From contig WGNV01000013.1 in assembly GCA_016124375.1 (NCBI GenBank), forward strand, positions 1 through 36,541: 36,541 bases of DNA, given 5' to 3'. Shown in pieces: positions 32,269 to 36,541 of this stretch. The DNA is from Tepidisphaera sp. (lineage in GTDB: Bacteria > Planctomycetota > Phycisphaerae > Phycisphaerales > UBA1924). The number at the start of each line of letters is the position of its first letter. Position 1 is the first letter of the stretch. Both the position numbers and the translations under genes were made by a program. The notes below the pieces were generated by a model, which worked only from the letters and a program-made list of their open reading frames with translations, did not search any database and was not told the DNA's origin.

Positions 32269-34782
32269 ATGTCCGAACGAAGGTTCCTGAAGCCTCTGCT
32301 CGCCATCGCGTTCACGTTCGCTGCAGCGTCCGTGGCCGCCAGTCCGATCGAGGAGATCGTGGTGACGGCCACCAAGCGCGTCGCCAATGTCCAGGACGTC
32401 CCGGTCGCGGTGACGGCACTGAGCTCGATCCAGCTCGATCGCGCCGGCGTGAAGGATCTGCGCGATCTTCCGACGCTGTCGCCGAGCTTCAACATGAACG
32501 CCAGCCAGACCGAGTCGCAGGGCAGTACGCTGCGTCTGCGCGGCGTCGGCACCACCGGCAACAACATCGGCCTGGAGAGCGCCGTCGGCGTGTTCATCGA
32601 CGGCGTCTACATCAGTCGACCGGGCGTCGCCCTGGGCGACTTGTTCGACGTCAAGCAGATCGAGGTGCTGCGCGGCCCGCAGGGCACCCTGTTCGGCCAG
32701 AACACCTCGGCCGGCGCACTGTCCATCAAGACCAAGAAGCCCCTGCTCGACGACACCGAGTTCTGGGCCAGCGGCACGGCCGGCAACTACGACTCCTACG
32801 ACCTGAAGGCAGGCGGCAACATTCCGCTGATCCCGGGCAAGCTCGGCCTGCGGCTGGCGGGCGCCGTGCGCAAGCAGGACGGGTTCGTCCACAGCCTCAC
32901 GTCGAGCGGCGAATCCATGAACCGTGACCGCCAGAGCTTCCGCGGACAGCTCCTGTGGGAGCCCACGGACGCCATGAGCTTCCGCCTGATCGGCGACTAC
33001 TCGAACGCTGACGAGAACTGCTGCGACGCAGCCATCCAGCAGGAATCCCCGCTGGTGGCGGCCGGCGCATTCGCGGCCGCCGGACTGCCGGCGAACGCGG
33101 GCGTGGTGGCCTCGGGCGATCGCGCACTCAAGCACCGCCAGACGAACGGCAGCCCGTTCAAGAACCCCTTCAAGCAGTACGGCCTGTCGCTCGAGTGGAA
33201 CTGGGACACTGACCTCGGCACCGTCACCTACCTGGGCTCGTACCGCTCCTTCAAGGCGGACAGCGTGCAGGACTCCGAATACGTGGGCGCCGACGTCTAC
33301 CGGGTGCAGCCCTCGTACGCCGGCGGCTACAAGACCTATGACGACATCAAGAACTGGACCAACGAACTGCGCATGCAGGGCGTGAACGGCCGCCTCGACT
33401 GGCTGGTCGGCGGCTACTTCTCCAACGAGCAGATCGTCGAGCATCAGGGCCTCGGCCTCGGCGCCGACTACGGCCAGTACGTCAGCGCCACCGGCTGGTA
33501 CGGCGCCATCCTGCCGCTGGTCGGCAGCAGCCTCGACGGCGTGCCGCTGACCACCGGCGGCACCTTCGGCGACGTCACCTCCGCCACCAATCCCGCCGTG
33601 GCGTTCGCCGGCGGCGTGGATCCGGCGGGCTCCTACGCGCAGAACAACTTCCAGCAGGATGCCCGGACCTGGTCGGTGTTCACCCACGACACCTATTCCC
33701 TGACCGACAAGCTGGACCTGGTGCTCGGTCTGCGCTGGACCGACGAGCACAAGGCCGGCAGCTTCGTGCAGGCCTACGGTCAGTCGCCCGCCTGCGCCAA
33801 CACGCTGGCGAACGCGGCCGGCCTGCCGTCCGCGGCCTCCCAGGTCGGCGGCATCGCCGTGGCGCTGATGTGCTTCCCGTTCGCGACCCAGGTGGGCCTG
33901 AGCCCGGTGACGCCGGCGCAGTTCGACAAGCACTTCAACGACAACGAGCTGGTGTACACGCTGAAGAGCACCTACGCCTTCACCGACGACGTCAACGGCT
34001 ACGCGAGCTTCACCCACGGCTTCAAGTCGGGCGGCTTCAACCTCGACTCCACCGCCGCTGCCGGCGGCGCCGACCCGCGGTTCCTGTCCGAGAAGACCGA
34101 TGCCTGGGAACTGGGCGTGAAATCCGACCTGTTCGATCACACCGTGCGCGCCAACGCGGCACTGTTCTACATGCAGATGCACAACTTCCAGGTGCTGGAA
34201 TTCACCGGCGTGCAGTTCAAGACGTTCAACGTCGACAAGGCCGTGTCCAAGGGCCTGGAGATCGAGACCGAGACCAGCCCGATCGACGGCCTGGACCTGA
34301 GCCTCGACTACACCTACGCCGATGCCCGCTACCCGGGAGACTGCAACGGCAGCAGCACCGCACCCTCGATCGTGGCGCTGTGCGGTCAGAACCTGACCAA
34401 CGCACCGCACCACGTGGTGGTGGCCGGCGTGAACTACGAGCGTCCCATCGGCGCCACGGACCTCAGCTGGTTCGTGAACACCTCGACCCGCTGGGAGTCG
34501 AACCGGCGCACCAGCACCCAGGCCATCGTGCCGGGCACCAATCTGTCGGCACCGGTCGACTCGCAGCACGACAACGCCAAGGTGAACCTGCGCCTCGGCG
34601 TCGAGAAGGGTGCCGGTCAGTGGTCGCTCGAACTCTGGGGCAACAATCTCTTCGACAAGCAGACCAAGAACGTGACGTTCAACGTCCCGCTGCGCGGCAT
34701 CGCGTCGCTCGGCACGGCGGCGCGCGGCGTGTTCTTCGATGCACCCCGGACCTACGGGATCACCCTGCGCACGCAGATGTGA
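32269..34782 (+). CDS. TonB-dependent outer-membrane receptor
   Basis: 837 residues, ATG with GGGGAG eight bases upstream. A signal peptide (SERRFLKPLLAIAFTFAAAS) is followed at once by the TonB box region SPIEEIVVTATKR. The plug domain (about 45-160) has VQDVPVAVTALSS, LRLRGVGTTGNNIGLESAVG, IDGVYISRPGVALGDLFDVK and IEVLRGPQGTLFGQNTSAGA. A large 22-strand barrel follows, with YASFTHGFKSGGFNLDS and WELGVKSDLFDHTVRANAAL near its end. It imports a ligand across the outer membrane using TonB-ExbBD energy. This plug type is common in large receptor families of gammaproteobacteria and sphingomonads that take up diverse organic compounds. The last residues (GITLRTQM) lack the typical terminal Phe. 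Confidence 0.96.
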   Translation: MSERRFLKPLLAIAFTFAAASVAASPIEEIVVTATKRVANVQDVPVAVTALSSIQLDRAGVKDLRDLPTLSPSFNMNASQTESQGSTLRLRGVGTTGNNIGLESAVGVFIDGVYISRPGVALGDLFDVKQIEVLRGPQGTLFGQNTSAGALSIKTKKPLLDDTEFWASGTAGNYDSYDLKAGGNIPLIPGKLGLRLAGAVRKQDGFVHSLTSSGESMNRDRQSFRGQLLWEPTDAMSFRLIGDYSNADENCCDAAIQQESPLVAAGAFAAAGLPANAGVVASGDRALKHRQTNGSPFKNPFKQYGLSLEWNWDTDLGTVTYLGSYRSFKADSVQDSEYVGADVYRVQPSYAGGYKTYDDIKNWTNELRMQGVNGRLDWLVGGYFSNEQIVEHQGLGLGADYGQYVSATGWYGAILPLVGSSLDGVPLTTGGTFGDVTSATNPAVAFAGGVDPAGSYAQNNFQQDARTWSVFTHDTYSLTDKLDLVLGLRWTDEHKAGSFVQAYGQSPACANTLANAAGLPSAASQVGGIAVALMCFPFATQVGLSPVTPAQFDKHFNDNELVYTLKSTYAFTDDVNGYASFTHGFKSGGFNLDSTAAAGGADPRFLSEKTDAWELGVKSDLFDHTVRANAALFYMQMHNFQVLEFTGVQFKTFNVDKAVSKGLEIETETSPIDGLDLSLDYTYADARYPGDCNGSSTAPSIVALCGQNLTNAPHHVVVAGVNYERPIGATDLSWFVNTSTRWESNRRTSTQAIVPGTNLSAPVDSQHDNAKVNLRLGVEKGAGQWSLELWGNNLFDKQTKNVTFNVPLRGIASLGTAARGVFFDAPRTYGITLRTQM

Positions 34783-34806
34783 TCGATGCCTGACTCGTGA
34801 CGATCC

Positions 34807-34836
34807 GGGACCGGTCCCCGCCAGGGGGCCGGTCCC
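34807..34836. terminator. Hairpin after the TonB-dependent receptor
   Basis: GGGACCGGTCCCC-gcca-GGGGGCCGGTCCC forms a 13-bp stem with one G-U pair and a four-base loop, 25 bases after the receptor stop and before the convergent crotonase stop. The T tract is weak (tcatc), so a factor-dependent or bidirectional terminator is possible. Confidence 0.65.
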
Positions 34837-34872
34837 TCATCGCCTGAGGACCCTCCCGCGGGCCGCGCCCGC

Positions 34873-35676
34873 TCAGCGGCCCCGGAACTGCGGCGGACGC
34901 TTCTCGACGAACGACTGCACCCCCTCCCGGAAGTCCTCGGACCGGAACAGGTTGAGCACCGACATCAGCACGTGATGCGAGTGGCTCTCGAAGTCCTGGG
35001 TGAGTCCGTGGCGGAACAGGCGCTTGAGTTCGGTGATCGCCAGCGGCGCATTGGCGGCGATGCGCTCCGACCAGTCGCTGACCATGGCCTCGAGCCCGTC
35101 GGCGGGCGCCACCGCATTGACCAGACCGTACTCCAGAGCGCGCGCTGCACTCAGCGTATCGCCGAGCATCGCCACCTCGCAGGCCTTCGCCCAGCCCAGC
35201 AGCCGCGGCAGGTACCAGGTGCCACCGCTTTCCGGCACCACGCCCATCTTCGCGAAACCCGGCATCAGCACCGCGCCATCGGCGATCAGCCGCATGTCGC
35301 AGCCGAGCGCGAGATCGAGCCCGTAGCCTGCCGCCGCGCCGTTGATGGCCGCGATCACCGGCGTGTCGAGACGCTGCAGCGTGACGGTGCAGATCTCGCG
35401 GGTGGAATAGTGGCGCGCGCCGGCCGAGGCGAGACCGTCGCCACCGATGCCCTCGCCGCGGGCCGCCTGCTTGAGATCGAGCCCGGCGCAGAACGCGCGG
35501 CCGGCACCGGTGAGCACGATCACCCGCACGGCGGGATCGTCGTCGGCTGCCTTCAGCGCATCGTTGATCTGCGCCAGCATCGTCCCGGTGATCGAGTTCA
35601 TCGCCTGCGGCCGGTTCAGCGTCAGCCAGCGCACCGCGCCACGATCCTCGACCAGCACTTCCTGCGTGTCGGACAT
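34873..35676 (-). CDS. Enoyl-CoA hydratase/isomerase family protein
   Basis: 267 residues, ATG with GGGAGA upstream. The crotonase fold stabilises a thioester enolate with an oxyanion hole, here from AFCAGLDL (61-68) and INGAAAGYG (111-119). The acidic residues differ from hydratase 1: the first Glu position is Asp121 (GLDLALGCD) and the second is Gly140 (PGF in place of PEI). Glu149 sits in VPESGGTWYLP, the place where isomerase/PaaG-like members often carry an acidic residue. I therefore expect an isomerase or another crotonase reaction rather than simple hydration. It is divergent from the thiolase, so both may belong to one degradation pathway. Confidence 0.9.
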   Translation of the reverse strand: MSDTQEVLVEDRGAVRWLTLNRPQAMNSITGTMLAQINDALKAADDDPAVRVIVLTGAGRAFCAGLDLKQAARGEGIGGDGLASAGARHYSTREICTVTLQRLDTPVIAAINGAAAGYGLDLALGCDMRLIADGAVLMPGFAKMGVVPESGGTWYLPRLLGWAKACEVAMLGDTLSAARALEYGLVNAVAPADGLEAMVSDWSERIAANAPLAITELKRLFRHGLTQDFESHSHHVLMSVLNLFRSEDFREGVQSFVEKRPPQFRGR

Positions 35677-35825
35677 CCTCTTCTCTCCCGTGTGAGTGCG
35701 GCCCTCTTCGACCAGGTCGTCCGGCAGGCCGCCCGCACCGGAGTCTGCCCGACCGCGGCGACGAGCGGCAGCGTCTGCACGGGTGCCGTGGAGGGGGTCG
35801 GTGACGTAGAATCGCGGTCCCGGTT

Positions 35826-35841
35826 TAATTCACGCGAATCA
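35826..35841. promoter_or_regulatory. Operator-like imperfect palindrome upstream of thiolase
   Basis: TAATTCACGCGAATCA has arms TAATTC and GAATCA and abuts the ribosome site AGGAGAG. It resembles the palindrome at 21018-21033 ahead of the acyl-CoA dehydrogenase. The position just before the start codon suits a repressor site. Confidence 0.35.
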
Positions 35842-35852
35842 GGAGAGAGCTC

Positions 35853-36541
35853 TTGGCCGCCAGAGAAGCATGGATCATCGACACGGCGCGGACCCCGCGC
35901 GGCATCGGCAAGGTGGGCAAGGGATCCCTCGCCCATCTCCACCCGCAGCATCTGGGCGCGACCGTCCTCAAGGCGCTGCGCGATCGCAACGACATCGACA
36001 CCTCCGAGGTCGATGACGTGATCTGGGGCACCAGCTCCCAGCGCGGCAAGCAGGGCGCCGACCTCGGTCGCATGTCGCTGCTGCTCGCCGGCTACGACAC
36101 CGCCGCAAGCGGCGTGACCCTCGACCGCTTCTGCGGTTCGGGCATCACCTCCGTGAACATGGCGGCGGCCAGCATCATGTCCGGCATGGAAGACCTGGTG
36201 ATCGGCGGTGGCTGCGAGATGATGTCGTTCACCTCGTCCACCGCCCAGGGCGGCGGTCTGCTCGACGCCGGCAACATGGCGCTGCGCGAGATGCATCCGC
36301 AGTGGCACCAGGGCATCTGTGCCGACCTGATCGCGACCCTCGAGGGCATCAGCCGCGAGGACGTCGACAAGCTCGGCTTCGAATCGCAGATGCGCGCGAA
36401 GATCGCCATCGAGGAAGGCCGCTTCTCGAAGTCCGTGGTGCCGGTCCACAACGAGGACGGCACCCTCGCCCTCGATCACGACGAGTTCCCGCGTCCGCAG
36501 ACGACCATGGAAGGCCTTGCACAGCTGCCCGCCGTGTTCGA
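35853..36541 (+). CDS. Acetyl-CoA acyltransferase (thiolase), 3' end outside window
   Basis: A TTG start preceded by AGGAGAG opens a frame that stays open to the right edge (229 codons visible of about 400). Thiolases cleave 3-ketoacyl-CoA with CoA, or run in reverse. The N-terminal TARTPRGIGKVGKGSLAHLH and DDVIWGTSSQRGKQGADLGR are family-typical, and the nucleophile is Cys94 in DRFCGSGITSVNMAA. GGCEMMSF follows as in degradative thiolases. The missing part would carry the two later catalytic motifs (GHP and CxG). It is divergent from the crotonase-family gene with a 176-base shared leader; the two, with the acyl-CoA dehydrogenase at 21107, would cover most steps of a beta-oxidation cycle. 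Confidence 0.93.
   Translation, partial: MAAREAWIIDTARTPRGIGKVGKGSLAHLHPQHLGATVLKALRDRNDIDTSEVDDVIWGTSSQRGKQGADLGRMSLLLAGYDTAASGVTLDRFCGSGITSVNMAAASIMSGMEDLVIGGGCEMMSFTSSTAQGGGLLDAGNMALREMHPQWHQGICADLIATLEGISREDVDKLGFESQMRAKIAIEEGRFSKSVVPVHNEDGTLALDHDEFPRPQTTMEGLAQLPAVF

Noticed and set aside
32026..34569. Long minus-strand frame opposite the TonB-dependent receptor
   Set aside because: Low-complexity Val/Gly/Arg/His composition and no start signal; the opposite strand encodes a clear receptor.
1..36541. CRISPR array, tRNA or rRNA genes
   Set aside because: No regularly spaced direct repeats with unique spacers, no cloverleaf-like or rRNA-like sequence was recognised by eye on either strand.

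Overview
The window looks like a high-GC gammaproteobacterial chromosome. Nevskiales, Xanthomonadales or a related lineage would fit, but this is inference from a TonB-dependent receptor, an RND pump, acyl-CoA enzymes and a long-type PutA; there is no rRNA or tRNA to fix the taxonomy. About two dozen genes can be supported. No tRNA, rRNA, CRISPR array, prophage or intact insertion sequence was found.

Layout. (1) 1-5658: the end of an outer-membrane beta-barrel gene, a membrane hybrid histidine kinase with a fused receiver domain, and an exported TPR-CHAT lipoprotein. (2) About 5700-15380: an accessory segment, visibly richer in A and T, with small or unrecognised genes on both strands. These are membrane and secreted proteins, a 15-residue-repeat protein, a remnant of an IS91-type transposase, an overlapping two-gene membrane unit (8916-10813), and a membrane-anchored PIN-like protein abutting putA. 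Its gene borders carry copies of one structured repeat, a nested palindrome with outer arms GGACACCCA/TGGGTGTCC and an inner hairpin whose arms covary; one more copy lies at about 700. (3) 15387-19706: putA, divergent from an ornithine cyclodeaminase-family reductase that is probably a pyrroline-2-carboxylate reductase. (4) 19894-22348: a thioesterase-family gene, a small gene and an acyl-CoA dehydrogenase. (5) 22391-27655: a His-rich secreted protein and an RND efflux permease with its adaptor. (6) 27950-31352: a compact unit of a class I aminotransferase, an ectoine synthase (ectC) without ectA or ectB, and a ThDP-dependent enzyme. (7) 31519-36541: a zinc-ribbon membrane protein, a TonB-dependent receptor, a crotonase-family protein and the start of a thiolase.

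How the genes fit together. The core genes suggest a heterotroph that oxidises proline and acyl-CoA substrates, imports large or scarce molecules with TonB energy, and exports toxic compounds. A similar 16-bp palindrome lies ahead of the acyl-CoA dehydrogenase and the thiolase and may be a common operator. The most unusual parts are the structured repeat family that punctuates the accessory segment, the unrecognised membrane gene pair, the PIN-like membrane protein, and the orphan ectC operon.
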